Assembly (NCBI GenBank): GCA_964016985.1
Contig: OZ024828.1
Location: forward strand, 27,658,581 to 27,722,580
Origin: Anodontia alba
Lineage: Eukaryota; Mollusca; Bivalvia; Lucinida; Lucinidae
Length of the DNA stretch: 64,000 bases
Direction of reading: 5' to 3'
In this document: positions 53,788 through 64,000 of the stretch, in pieces
Layout: each line of letters starts with the position of its first letter
How positions within the stretch are numbered: the first letter of the stretch is position 1
The notes under the pieces: model-generated
What the model was told of the DNA's origin: nothing
The model's database searches: none
The model's input: only the letters and a program-made list of their open reading frames with translations
Made by a program: the position numbers and the translations under genes

Positions 53788-54144
53788 TTAAACCCTTGTC
53801 CGGTGCCTTGGGACGGCTGCGTTCTGAAATTGTGGCCTTTTCTGACTGTCTCCATTTCTCTTTTCATTTTTTTTTATTTTGTCACTACATGCATATAGCG
53901 ATTAATAGGTCAACTATAAAGCTATTAATCAGACCAGTGTACATGATTTGCCAGAGAATGACGGAAACCATTGTGAGACACTTTTGAGTGCATAGATAAT
54001 GCCCTGCATATTTGATTGTCCATTTCTTTATGGAATCTGATGAGATACCTGAGCACATATCGATCATTTTCTGAGTCGTCTGTATAAGGTTTTGTCCGTA
54101 TTTCTGTGTAATGATGAATTATAAAACTCAGGCGGAACAAACGA

Positions 54145-54241
54145 CCCGGTAAGCATTCTACTTAAATCTATAGCGGGCCGTTATCGGCCCGACAGGGTAG
54201 CTGACGGGTCGATAACGGCCCGCTATAGATTTATAGAGAAT
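54145..54241. mobile_element. Palindromic element family C, copy 5
   Basis: CCCGGTAAGCATTCTACTTA at the left and TATAGATTTATAGAGAATAA at the right; the core GCGGGCCGTTATCGGCCCGA is intact. Confidence 0.9.
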
Positions 54242-54403
54242 AAGAGGTAATGCGGAAGTAGCCTTGAGATTAAGGGCGGAGACTGAGCGCACACATAAAG
54301 CTAAGTTTAGGTCCACCAACTATCTTGCTGCTGGACGTTCCAACTGGGCAGTTCTTCTATTGTAGTTTCCTTTTATTGGTGCGTTCTTTTTTTCGGAGAA
54401 ATA

Positions 54404-54600
54404 TAGACTGGCTCCAGTCTCCAGTAACTAAATATCTGTTTCTTATAATCCTGTTTGATAATCCACTAAAAAAAATAATCATGATATAAACGCTAGTGAC
54501 CAGCCTTTATAATCATGGTATTATTTTGGTTTTATTTTAGTCAATTATTAAACAGGATTATAAGAAAAAAAATTAGTCACTAGAGACTGGAGCCAGTCTA
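54404..54600. mobile_element. TIR element family L, copy 1
   Basis: TAGACTGGCTCCAGTCTCCA at the left and TGGAGCCAGTCTA at the right. The inner arms are CTTATAATCCTGTTTGATAA / TTAAACAGGATTATAAG. Confidence 0.9.
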
Positions 54601-54889
54601 GGGGAAATATTGTATTTTATCTCCCTTTACGTCTGAAAATTTATCTTCCCCTGTCGCTTGGAGGGCTGTGTATGTGACTGACCTTTTCTTGGTATCTACA
54701 TTTTTATTTCGAGTCTCCAATATTCACTTTATCATTTAGGTAAATAGATGCAGTATAACAGGGGTGAGGGAGGGGGGTGAGGGTAACTATTAAATTGAAT
54801 TTGTCTCCATTTGGAAAAGGGGTCTACTCTAAGAAAATAGGAAGTCACAAAATCTGACTACCTTAAAAAATGGCAGAAACCCTATCATT

Positions 54890-55098
54890 TAGACTGGCTC
54901 CAGTGTCCAGTGACTAAATATTTTTTTCTTATAACCATGTTTGATAATCCACTAAAATAAAAACAAACTAATATCATGACTATAAAGACTGGTCACTAGT
55001 GACCAGCCTTTATAGTCATGACATTATTTTGGTTTTATTTTAGTGGACTATCAAACATGATTATAAGAAAAAAAGTCAGTGGAGACTGAAGCCAGTCT
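54890..55098. mobile_element. TIR element family L, copy 2
   Basis: TAGACTGGCTCCAGTGTCCA and GAAGCCAGTCTA are the ends. The centre TATAAAGACTGGTCACTAGT / GACCAGCCTTTATAG is intact. It lies 290 bp from copy 1. Confidence 0.92.
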
Positions 55099-55841
55099 AG
55101 TTTCCATTCAACAGTTGCTTTTGCTGTAGTGAGACTATTTTTTTTCTGTCTGTTATTACTTCCGCTTTCTCCTTTGTATTATTGAGCGTCACTGAGTAAA
55201 ACGAACTATATTCGTACTACGTCTTTCTGATGGGTTTAGAGTTTTGCATGAATTAACCATGCCGGTCTACACAGACAAATGCTGTTACGATAAGCATTTC
55301 GAAACTACAATACAGTAAGATTTATACAGTTCGATAAATTGTTTTCAGCAACTGTGATGTTTTGCTGTGGTCTTTGCTGGGTATGGTATCTTTATATCAT
55401 TTTGTCTTATGAGGTTTCAAAAGACTGGACTTGAATAAGCCCAGAAAATAAATAAATAAATTTATTAATTAATAAGCAAGCAGTGATATGTTGTTCACAC
55501 CAGAAGGAATTCGTTTGTTAAATTATCTATCTACCAAATTACGAGCCTAAACTGCTACTGATTTTTTTTCTGAAACCAGAAAAGGTTTGCAATCCGATTA
55601 TTAAATGAGTATGATAGTTACCAAGCTTCGAGATTAGAAGTAAGCTATTTCTAACTTAATTCAGAACGATCTCTTATGTCCTTTGCTGAATTGATCCAGC
55701 GCATATCAGATGGCCTTGACATTCTTCAGATTTGTAAACAGTAGTGTTGGAAAAAGGTTTGAAATACGCAGAATAATTAAGCAATTATCGAAGCAAAGGT
55801 AGGTCTTCGAAAGTAATGGAAATGAGTATTCGCTTCTTTTT
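55099..55841. other. No gene or repeat recognised
   Basis: A+T-rich with a short (AAAT) run at 55450-55463. Confidence 0.35.
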
Positions 55842-55920
55842 GTAAGACTGAAGAGCAGAGCTCAAATTGAAACCCACAAATAAATAATGTAAATTTGAGA
55901 TCTGCTCTTTAATCTTACAT
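55842..55920. repeat. Palindrome, about 78 bp
   Basis: TGTAAGACTGAAGAGCAGAG then CTCAAATT pairs with AATTTGAGATCTGCTCTTTA and ATCTTACA. Confidence 0.85.
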
Positions 55921-56329
55921 CACTGAGGATTAAAACAAATGTATTGCAAACAATGTGTAACCAGAAGATCTAGATCTACACTGTTTGCCGTTTTTTTTTT
56001 TTTTTTTTCATTGTGACTGACACTCCTGTGTAAAGTAATGGAGATGTCCAGATTAAAAAATAGACGAGTCCACATCACAAACTCAGGGATGAAAGTGTTA
56101 AAATAGGGCGCTTTTAAAACCTGGAATAAGCCTCCAATAGTTCTGCTGTTGACCATACAAAAGCGGGAATCATATTGCAGTTAGGCCTTGTTTATTCCTT
56201 GTGTTGTTGATGAAGTGCTGTTTTGTGTTGTCACCTTATGTCATTAAACATTTGCCCGGCTCCCTTTGTTCGATCCTTTTTGATACACTTTATAGCTCCA
56301 AATAAAAGGGCGTATCCAAATATTATTGT

Positions 56330-56422
56330 CTTATTTCTGCACGGAAACATATGTTTGGTACTAATTAGAAGCGAAGTGCTTCTAATGAGTACCCACAACA
56401 TATGTTTTCGTGCAGAAATAAG
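56330..56422. repeat. Hairpin J with the GTACTC core
   Basis: TTATTTCTGCACGGAAACAT and ATGTTTTCGTGCAGAAATAA are the outer arms. The core is GGTACTAATTAGAAGCGAAG / CTTCTAATGAGTACCCACAA. The outer arms differ from those of families A, I and S. Confidence 0.88.
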
Positions 56423-56463
56423 AAACAGATTCATACTTATCGATTGAAAAAAGCGTCTTATCT

Positions 56464-56709
56464 GGCCCCGAGGTTATAAAACATTTTTCAAGCTCAACAT
56501 AGCTAAACATGATTTTTTCCTCTGCACATCAATATAAAAATGCCAACAATAGTTAGCATTTTCATATTTATAAGCAGAGCAATTTTCATGCTTAGCTATG
56601 TTTAGCAAGAAAAAAAAAATACAATTCTAAGTAATTTGAGATTTATTAGTAGGGCAAATTTCATGCTGAGATGAGTTGAACATGAAAAAAGTTTTATAAC
56701 TTCGGGGCC
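56464..56709. mobile_element. TIR element family P, copy 2 (uninterrupted)
   Basis: GGCCCCGAGGTTATAAAACA at the left and GTTTTATAACTTCGGGGCC at the right. It gives the empty site for the H insertion in copy 1. Confidence 0.88.
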
Positions 56710-56835
56710 AAGATGCGGTGCCATGGATCGGTTGTTTCCTTGACTGTTCCATTTCCGGTGAATGTATGAATAATGTCAGTCTACAAGGTATATAGTTGTG
56801 ACTATAATACTATAGACATTGCTCCAGATAGGGTT

Positions 56836-58090
56836 TTAGCTCACCTGAGCACAACGTGCTCAAGGTGAGCTATTATGATCGAAGTTTGTCCGTCGTCCGT
56901 CTGTTCGCCCGTCCGTCTGCCGTCAACAATTTCTTAAAACGACATCTCCTCCTAAACCACTAGGCCAATTTCAAAATAATTTCACACAAATGTTTCTATT
57001 ACTGCCCTGTATCAAATTGCTAAAACGGGTTCCGCTCCAATGAACAAGATGGCCACCGGAGCTAAAAGTAGAAAAAAATCTTTAAATGACATCTCCTCTC
57101 AAGCCAATGGCTCGATTTCAAAATAATTTCAGAGATATGTTCATCTTATAACCCTATACCAAAATTGCTAAAACGGTTCCATTCTACTGAACAAGGTGGC
57201 TACCAGAGCTAAAAAAAAAAAAAAAACAACAACAACAAAAAAAACAACAACAACAAAAAAAAAAATTCCAACGACATCTCCCCTCAAACAAAATGTTCAA
57301 TTTCAAAATAGTTTCATAGAAGTGTTGCTCTTATAGTCCTGTACCAAAATTTCTAAAATGGTTCTACTCCACTGAACAAGATGGCCTCCAGAGCTAAAAA
57401 TAGAAAAAGAAAATTTAAACGACATCTCGTCTCAAACCAATGGCTCAATTTCAAAATATGTTCACAGATATGTTCATCACATGACCTTGTACCACATTTG
57501 CTAAAACGGCTCCACTCCACTGAACAAGGTGGCCGCTAGAGCTAAAAATAGAAAACAATTCGAACGACATCGCCTTTCAAGCAGATGGCTCAATTTCAAA
57601 ATAGTTTTGCAGAAATGTTTCTCTCATGGTCCAGTACGAAAATTGCTGAAATAGTTTCACGTCAATGAAAAAGATGACTGCCAGAGCTAAAAATAGAAAA
57701 AAAAAAAAATCTTCTCTCATGCTAATGGCTCCATTTCAAAATAATGTCACATAAATGTTCCTCTTATAGCCCTATACCGAAATTGCTAAATGGTTCCCCT
57801 CCACCAAACAAGATGGCCACCAGAGTTAAAATTAGAAATAAATCTTCGATTGACATTTCCGATGGCTTGATTTCAAAATAGTTTCTCACATAAATGTTCC
57901 TCTTATAGCCCTATACAGAAATTGCTAAATGGTTCCACTCCACCAAACAATATGGCCACCAGAGTTAAAAATAGAAATAAATCTTCAATTGACATCTCCG
58001 ATGGCTTGATTTCAAAATAGTTTCTCAGAAATGTTCCTATACCACAATTGCTAAAATGGTTCCGCTCCACTGAACAAGATTCATTTAAAA
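56836..58090. repeat. Tandem repeat family N, copy 2, about 145-bp units
   Basis: Opens with AGCTCACCTGAGCACAACGT and GTCCGTCGTCCGTCTG, then about eight units carrying ACGACATCTCCTCTCAAACC, AATTTCAAAATAxTTTCA, CTATACCAAAATTGCTAAAA and AACAAGATGGCCACCAGAGC. Unit starts are near 56937, 57085, 57270, 57418, 57563, 57710, 57848 and 57988. An A-rich run lies at 57210-57265. It is not coding. Confidence 0.88.
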
Positions 58091-58423
58091 AGTTTAAATC
58101 CATTATGACATCACAGAATGGTGCATTATGGGTAAAAATCTTATTAAACAAAGTAAGATAACTCAGACAAAAATATGAATGTTTCAGTAAATAATGTCTC
58201 ATAACTTTTGAACGGTTGGAACTTTTTTTCATGCAGTTTTCACCAAAATGATAACCTTTGTTCCATCTATCAACTCAACAAATATCAACAATTATAAATT
58301 TGTCCTCCTAGATCTCCTTAAGGGTTAAACAAAATCTCCGTTCAGAACCATTTTCCCATCCTACACTCGGAGACAATCGACCCACCCATTCTGTCAGTGC
58401 TTTGATTTTACCATGAATTTCGT

Positions 58424-58661
58424 CAGGGCCCAGTTGTTTAAAACTAACGATATCGTTAGTTAACATGTCGTTAAAATTTTTATCATTAAATATGGCATAT
58501 ACGCTAATATTTTTGCTGAAAAAATGTGAGTAGTTGCAAAAGCTACTCACATGTTTCAGTAAAAATACCTGTGAATTAGATATTTTACTTACTAGAACAG
58601 TTAACATTTTGACCACTAACGAGCTTATTAAGCTAACGACGCTTTGAACAACTGGGCCCTG
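58424..58661 (+). mobile_element. TIR element family B, copy 5
   Basis: CAGGGCCCAGTTGTTTAAAA at the left and TTTGAACAACTGGGCCCTG at the right; stem TGTGAGTAGTTGCAAAAGCT. Confidence 0.93.
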
Positions 58662-59189
58662 GTACTTCTCCTTTAACAACAGATTGGAAAGTGCAAAACC
58701 GTTCCAATTATAAAAATAGAAGACAGTTGACATAGTCTTACACTGAACTATCATGTAATTGATGATCTCCCATGTTATTACATTATAACTCAGGTGAGTG
58801 ATTTAGGTCCATCATGAACCTCTTGTATTTCCTCTTCACACAACTATTTGCTGTTGTACTCATTAGAAGAGCTTTGAGCGATTTGTCTAATTTGTTTGCG
58901 AAAACTTCCATAGAATCAAACACTGGTACAGAGTATATATAAGAGGTGTTGATACCAGTGTTTGATTTTTACTGTGCTGGTGTCAGTTTTCATTCGTAAG
59001 TGCATGCATAAATAATACATAAATAAACGAATAAATAAGTAATCTGAACGAATGAATACGTAACAGAAAATAACAGAATACAATATATTTGAAAATAATG
59101 CAGCCTATGATCATTAAATATTGATGTTTTAATTAACAAGGTCAGTGCAAAACAAATATTGCAGTTTACTCACGTTTTCGATCTATTAA

Positions 59190-59426
59190 CCCTTAAAGCG
59201 CCAAGAAAAACTGCATCTGAAAATGTCTTCTGTTTATGTCGTCTGCTGAATATTCTTGCAAACTTTTCAAACCTATTTTTGCATACCGGCAAACAGTAAG
59301 GACCCAGATCAGACTGCTCCTAGAGGAGCCGTCTGATCTGGGTCCACACTGTTTGCAAAAATTACTTTTAAAATCACAAGCAGATGACAAAGCAGACGAC
59401 AATTATTGTGATTGGCGCTTTAAGGG
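59190..59426. mobile_element. piggyBac-like TTAA element family G, copy 2
   Basis: TTAA, CCCTTAAAGCGCCAA at the left and TTGGCGCTTTAAGGG, TTAA at the right. The hairpin is CGGCAAACAGTAAGGACCCA / TGGGTCCACACTGTTTGC. The A run of copy 1 is only AAGAAAAA here. Confidence 0.9.
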
Positions 59427-59654
59427 TTAAAACTATATATTCGTCTTTAGTATTTAGCGCAAGGACATTTTCCTAATATCAGTTACATATTCATTATTTG
59501 CTTAGAGTATTTTAATCATTGAATAGTTTAAAAGATATTAAAATTATTCTACATGAGTTAAGCCATTATTTGACAGTGAAATGTTGAATAGCTTTTGCAT
59601 CGACGGGGAATAGATGCGTCCTCAGGGGAGATTATTCTCTCAAATTTGTTTGTG

Positions 59655-59745
59655 GTCTCTTCTGAAACGGGGTCTGCCATAAAAGGAAATAATTTGCTCC
59701 CCGTTTTCCTTATACAGCAGACCTTTTTAGGAGGGTTTGGTCTTC
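59655..59745. repeat. Family K hairpin
   Basis: GAAACGGGGTCTGCCATAAA and CAGCAGACCTTTTTAGGAGG are the arms; the inner stem is worn (TTTGCTCCCCGTTTTCC). Confidence 0.65.
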
Positions 59746-59936
59746 AAGAAGGCAATCAAGCCACAAAGGTTGTCTGCCTTGTACAAAATGGCGAAAAAAA
59801 ACTACAAAGTGTATCCATTTCCCTTAACCAATTGTAAACTGAATAGAATCTACCACACTATATATTGGAAGAGTCCAATTTCAATTTTAGGTTCGCCCGG
59901 CTAGGATATTTACATATTCCTAGAGAAAAATGGCTA

Positions 59937-60015
59937 AACTGTTCGCAAACAGTGGAGACCCTGATAAGACGCCGCGTTCTGCGGCGTCTGATCTGGGTCT
60001 GCACTGTTTGCCAAT
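59937..60015. repeat. GATCAG/GCAAACAG-type hairpin
   Basis: TTCGCAAACAGTGGAGACCC then GACGCCGC pairs with GCGGCGTCTGATCTGGGTCT and GCACTGTTTGCC. Half copies of the same stem are at 61975-62012 and 63008-63030. Confidence 0.88.
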
Positions 60016-60374
60016 TACCTTTTACGGGTCTCCCGACTTCAATGGATTAAATTAACGCAAAGCTTGGGATTTTTTAACAAACAGTAGGCTTTATATTTGC
60101 ATATGACATAAAGGGTAATAAAAAAGTTGGCTTCGACATATCAAATGTTGCTTACAAAAACATGAGAGACTGCTATTCTAACGGCATTTGCGGGTACAAT
60201 TGGAAACATGCGCTTCAAATGATGATACTGTACACAAGGGATATTTTCTAATTAATGTCACTGACGGGCTTTTACCCAGATTCTCTTTACTTCAGCTTTT
60301 AAAGAAATTTGATACTCTTGTAGATTTTCCATTTCTAGAAGGAAGATTACTTTTGTGACTTCCTGTTTGGTATC

Positions 60375-60624
60375 CTGGGACTAGTTGTTCTAGGGATCGT
60401 TAGCTTAACGAGCTCGTTAATGACAAACTTGTCAACTGTTGAAGCTAAGGTATTTTCAAATACACTGATACTTTTGTGAGTAGCGTTTGCATGTCATGCA
60501 AAAACTACTCATATTTTTACAGCAAAAAAAAACCCCAAAAAACAAACAATGTTTTTGCCGTATTTCAAGATAGAAATTTTAACGTCACGTTAGCTAACAC
60601 TTGTTTTTGAATAACTGGGCCCAG
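60375..60624 (-). mobile_element. TIR element family B, copy 6
   Basis: CTGGGACTAGTTGTTC at the left and TTTGAATAACTGGGCCCAG at the right; stem GTGAGTAGCGTTTGCATG / CATGCAAAAACTACTC. Confidence 0.9.
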
Positions 60625-60639
60625 ATAACAAGTCCCATT

Positions 60640-61378
60640 CATGTGATTGGTCTACTAATATTCTTTCCTTTTAGAGTAGACCCGTTTTTAGAAGGGAGGA
60701 AAAAAATTTACAGAGTTGCCGCAAATGAAAGTGTAGCCATTCCCTTTATATTCGATTGATGCAGTTACTCTAACCATAAGTGTCCTACAGCAATACAAGT
60801 AGGTTTGACTTCAATTACTTATAGTAACTTGTCATGAAAAGGTCAAACTTAAAACTGCACAAATATTTTTGGGCTCTGTCTAAAGGTAACGTCACACTTC
60901 ATTTGAAATCATAGCTAGATCTCGTTCCAATAAAATCCATAAAGGCTTCTTTTGGAAATAAGAAACCTATAAAAGAACGAAAATAGGAGACTAGGTTTGA
61001 TTAGGACTCTTCATGTGAGAGCAATAGAGTTTGTAGAGGGCCATACTCCTCAAAGCACCGACATTAGCGGAACTCGATTTGGCCGAAACTAGCTAGTCTG
61101 CACAGAAAACTTGATTTTTCACCTGTTTTCAGTTTTGTGAGTGTGCTCAGTGCTCAAAAGAGTCATTCTTTGTAGAATGTCTCTGCACCGCAGCTGGTAT
61201 CAGTGCCATGTGGCGGCCGTAAAACATCTCCCCGTACTTCATTATAGTAAAGTTTACGTTGTTGGTCCTTTGTGATCATTGATTCTATTCCGGGATGTTT
61301 GAAATTTTATATTAGGTTCATTGATTAGGCCTAACTGGGCAAAACTAGCTAGTCTGGCCCAGAAAACTTGGTACTTCA
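60640..61378. other. No gene; a K arm and a shared segment
   Basis: CTTTTAGAGTAGACCCGTTT at 60670 is a K arm. CCATGTGGCGGCCGTAAAAC at 61207 matches 46748. The phrase AAACTAGCTAGTCTGxxCAGAAAACTTG occurs twice (61087, 61344), about 257 bases apart. Confidence 0.5.
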
Positions 61379-61648
61379 CATTATGAAAACACGCCTATTC
61401 AACAATAATGAAAATTATACAATCAAAAAAGGAACATTTTTAAATAAAAAAATCTGATATCTTTCATATTTCTGCTCAAAACATAGATTATGGGTACTCG
61501 TTAGAACCGCATCGGCGAGGCGGCTCTAACGAGTACCCACAATCAATGTTTTTAACAAAAGTGATGTATACCCCTGTAAACCCTAGTTTTACTATATAAA
61601 AGTGGGGTTTAAGGGGGTCAAAATTATATAGGCGTGTTTTTCGTGATG
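61379..61648 (-). mobile_element. TIR element family A, copy 10
   Basis: CATTATGAAAACACGCCTAT at the left and ATAGGCGTGTTTTTCGTGAT at the right; central stem GGGTACTCGTTAGAACCGC intact. Confidence 0.92.
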
Positions 61649-61735
61649 ACCTGTTTTTTTTCGTGATGACCTTTTTTTTCGTGATGACCTGTTTTCGTGA
61701 TGACCTGTTTTTTTTCGTGATGACCTGTTTTCAGT
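61641..61735. repeat. Tandem amplification of the family A terminus
   Basis: TTCGTGATGACCTG and its T-run-extended forms (TTTTTTTCGTGATGACC) are repeated five times directly next to the right end of A copy 10. Confidence 0.9.
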
Positions 61736-62117
61736 TTTGTGAGTGTGTTCAGTGATCTCAAGAGTAATTCTGTTTAGAATCTATTTCCAAAATATATGTA
61801 TGAAAAATAAAATATGCAGCCTGGTGAAACAAGTGGAGAATTTTTACAGCCGTCCTGTTTACTGCTTCAGAGCAAACCATGCTCTTTCGCGGGGTGGCAA
61901 ATGGATCCAAAGTGCCCGAATGAAGTATTTATTATAGGTATTTGTAGAGACAGGCATGAGCAAACATTGTAGAACATGCGGCGTCTGATCAGGGTCTGCA
62001 CTGTTTGCCGCTCATCCAGCGGTCTAAAGTTTAATCAATGAGTATACATTTCACGAAATACGTCTGCGCAATTGGGGATAGACATGCTTTTTCTGAGTAT
62101 ATAGTCCATTTACAGAA

Positions 62118-62365
62118 CTGGGCCCAGTTGTTCAAAGCTAACGACATCGTTAGTTAACAATTCGTTAAAATTTTCATCAAGTGGTACGCAAATATGATGA
62201 AATTTTTTGCTGAAAAAATGTGAGTAGCTTTTGCAGTGCAAAAGCTACTCACATTTTTTCAGCAAAAAATATCAGAATATTGTACATTGAATCTGCTAAA
62301 ACAGTTAACGAAATGACCCTTAACGATGTCGTTAAGCTAACGACGCTTTGAACAACTGGGCCCAG
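62118..62365 (+). mobile_element. TIR element family B, copy 7 (best preserved)
   Basis: CTGGGCCCAGTTGTTCAAAG at the left, CTTTGAACAACTGGGCCCAG at the right. The stem TGAGTAGCTTTTGCAGTGCA then AAAGCTACTCA is perfect. Confidence 0.95.
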
Positions 62366-62539
62366 ATATTTATAGTTTATCTAGTTGAAGGCGAATGTCG
62401 GCGTATGAGAATTTCCTACATACATACAAAGGACACAACTACATGTATTTGTTCGATCAGTACCGTCGTATTATGCAAAGCAATTAGCAATTATGCAATT
62501 ATGGTCGGTCAGCTGGGAATCATTCATAAAGCTTAGACA

Positions 62540-62710
62540 GTCAATATTTGACAGTTATCTGCGCGAGGCACGTCCATATTTTCGTTTCCGGACAATACCT
62601 TAAGTAAATGTCGACGGAATTTCCCCAAACTTGTTGTGGAGATCCGATTTGGGAGTGCTAATGGGCAAATTTCGCCATTTTTTGACAGAGTTATCTGCCC
62701 GCGACATAAT
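62540..62710 (-). repeat. Dispersed repeat M, single unit
   Basis: Minus copy of 50090-50350: ATATTTTCGTTTCCGGACAA, GTGGAGATCCGATTTGGGA and CAGAGTTATCTGCCCGCGAC. Confidence 0.85.
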
Positions 62711-62834
62711 AATGGCGGGATATTACATTGTATTTATTCACGTTTTTATTTTGAATGGGAAAAATGGAAAGTTTTTATTTATTTTTCTTTGTAAAACTGA
62801 ATAGAATAAAACGTTTGATACATAGGTAGTAACG

Positions 62835-62938
62835 ACAAAAGGATTTTGCGTTTAATCATGACAAAATTTGCGAATTTACTTCGTTTGAGTAAAGCTTCGC
62901 CCAGAAAACGACTTTCTGAAAGATATTGAAAGCAGAGT
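62835..62938. mobile_element. Family U end fragment
   Basis: GTAAAGCTTCGCCCAGAAAA, then CGACTTTCTGAAAGATATTG, matches the complement of the left end of 63076-63636. Confidence 0.75.
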
Positions 62939-63075
62939 ACTTTAATCTAGTTGAAGACCATTCAGACGTCAATTTAGCAGAAGTAACTACTATATTTTAC
63001 CATGTTTAGCAAACAGTGTACACCCAGAACAGTGTGCGGCTTCTAACCAGGGCTAGACTGCTTATCCCTCATCTA

Positions 63076-63636
63076 CTGTGCTTTCGACATCTTTCAGAAA
63101 GTCGTTTTTTTGCTTGGCGCTTTACACAGAAAAAGTACATTTGCAAACTTTTGTCTTGATTTAATGCAAAACCATTTGTCTAACAACCTATGCACGAAAA
63201 GTTTTATTCTCGTCGTTGGTTTTTAAAAAATCAAATATTTTCACTTTTTCCCATAGTAAAAATGACTGCAAATTATGCAGAAATCAATAGGGTAGGTAAC
63301 TTCGAGGCAGATTTTCAACAAGTTCCACTTGTTCAATTTTTCTGAAATTTTCACAGTATTGTTGTGAAACATCAGTTATTTAAATTCAGCAAAGAAAATT
63401 AAAAAATATTTTCTTTGACAAAAATACCAAAAAATCATTTTACTATAGAAATTGCATAGGTCAGACCTATTTTTGGCCGTAGATTTAATTTTAGGGTACA
63501 TATTTGAAAACAAAACAAAGAAACAGAAAAGACCAATGGTTTCTGATAAGAAACTGTCAATCAGAACAAATATATTTTCACTTAAAATAAAACGCCAAGC
63601 AAAAAAACATCTTTCTGAGTGATGTCGAAAGGACAG
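63076..63636. mobile_element. TA-flanked TIR element family U, 561 bp
   Basis: CTGTGCTTTCGACATCTTTC at the left. On the right, CATCTTTCTGAGTGATGTCG and then AAAGGACAG form the complementary end. TA lies at 63074 and 63637. The inner arms TGCTTGGCGC / ACGCCAAGCA follow. The middle is A+T-rich without an ORF. Confidence 0.8.
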
Positions 63637-64000
63637 TAGTAATTTTCAGACAAATCAACATTCAGGAAAATGGACTTGTCCCAGTTATAGGAGAAGTACA
63701 GTAAGGGTTTTAGGTGTCTGAATGTTTAGGGTAAATACGGCATCGTATTACAAGCCAACAGGAGTAAATGTATAGGCAACAACATGTTAATGGTCCTGTC
63801 GGATTTTATAAACGGCCCACAGGACATTACCCCTTAACACACACGCAGCCAGTCAATGCGTGGTTGTTTTTATTGTTTTGTGGTGCAATAGCATGATGGC
63901 GTTGATGGTGATGATACTGTTGGCAGCGATGGAGGCCAGGGATAGAGCTCTCATTCAAAACAATAAAGCTGTAGGGCCTAACTGTCCGGAACTCCACATT
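63637..64000. other. No gene or repeat recognised
   Basis: Ordinary sequence to the window edge, with a short GATGGTGATGATACTG-like run at 63905. Confidence 0.35.

Noticed and set aside
57903..58232. 109-codon minus-strand frame
   Set aside because: It lies mostly within tandem family N and repeats the unit content; not conserved between units.
58308..58754. 148-codon minus-strand frame
   Set aside because: It runs straight through a family B element (58424-58661); the frame is a by-product of that repeat.

Overview
The window looks like nuclear DNA from a marine bivalve mollusc, possibly a venerid-type clam. The clues are A+T-rich sequence without bacterial gene spacing, a tRNA-derived SINE of the kind known from bivalves, several dispersed repeat families that I associate with bivalve genomes (the AGCTCACCTGAGC start with a run of CGTCCGTC, the GGGCCCAGTTGTTCAAAG palindrome, the GATCAGCCTGCGC double hairpin), and decayed retroelement proteins of a type common in bivalve predictions. 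The species call is inference.

There is no intact long gene. Most of the 64 kb is short terminal-inverted-repeat (TIR) elements and palindromes. I name the families by letter. A: ends CATYACGAAAACATGCC, about 270-280 bp, 10 copies. B: ends GGGCCCAGTTGTTC, about 230-245 bp, 7 copies. C: ends CCAGCTAGCATTCT, about 105 bp. D: GATCAG double hairpin. F and G: flanked by TTAA, piggyBac-like. H, S and T: CAGT... ends at TA, pogo/Tigger-like. I and U: other TA-flanked elements. L, O, P: further TIR families. K, M, N, Q: dispersed or tandem repeats.

Layout. 0-9 kb: a Q repeat, a broken reverse-transcriptase ORF on the minus strand (about 520-1606, another piece at 3397-3560), a third retroelement piece at 8461, palindromes and one A copy. 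9-16 kb: a clean SINE (9466-9768), a tRNA-like relic and TA elements. 16.6-19.9 kb: a satellite of about 85-95 bp units, interrupted by a SINE-like retroposon and a B element. 20-32 kb: nested insertions, including a mariner inside a SINE (23793-25411) and a LINE 3' end inside a B inside a D (29176-30735). 32-36 kb: the most gene-like part, with a CpG-rich patch, a possible first exon (33874-33951, plus) and a coiled-coil exon (35831-35960, minus). 36-45 kb: SINE, A, S, N and Q repeats plus a diverged duplicated block. 46 kb: an ankyrin-like exon on the minus strand. 47-64 kb: again mostly short elements and tandem repeats.

The clearest unexplained pattern is that one stem-loop core (TTGTGGGTACTCRTTAGAA and its complement) sits at the centre of several families whose outer ends are unrelated. 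A second core (the GATCAG type) behaves the same way. Several nested insertions preserve the empty site, so target duplications can be read directly: TA for mariner, H and T elements, 3 bp CWG for B, TTAA for G, and 7-13 bp for SINEs and the LINE.
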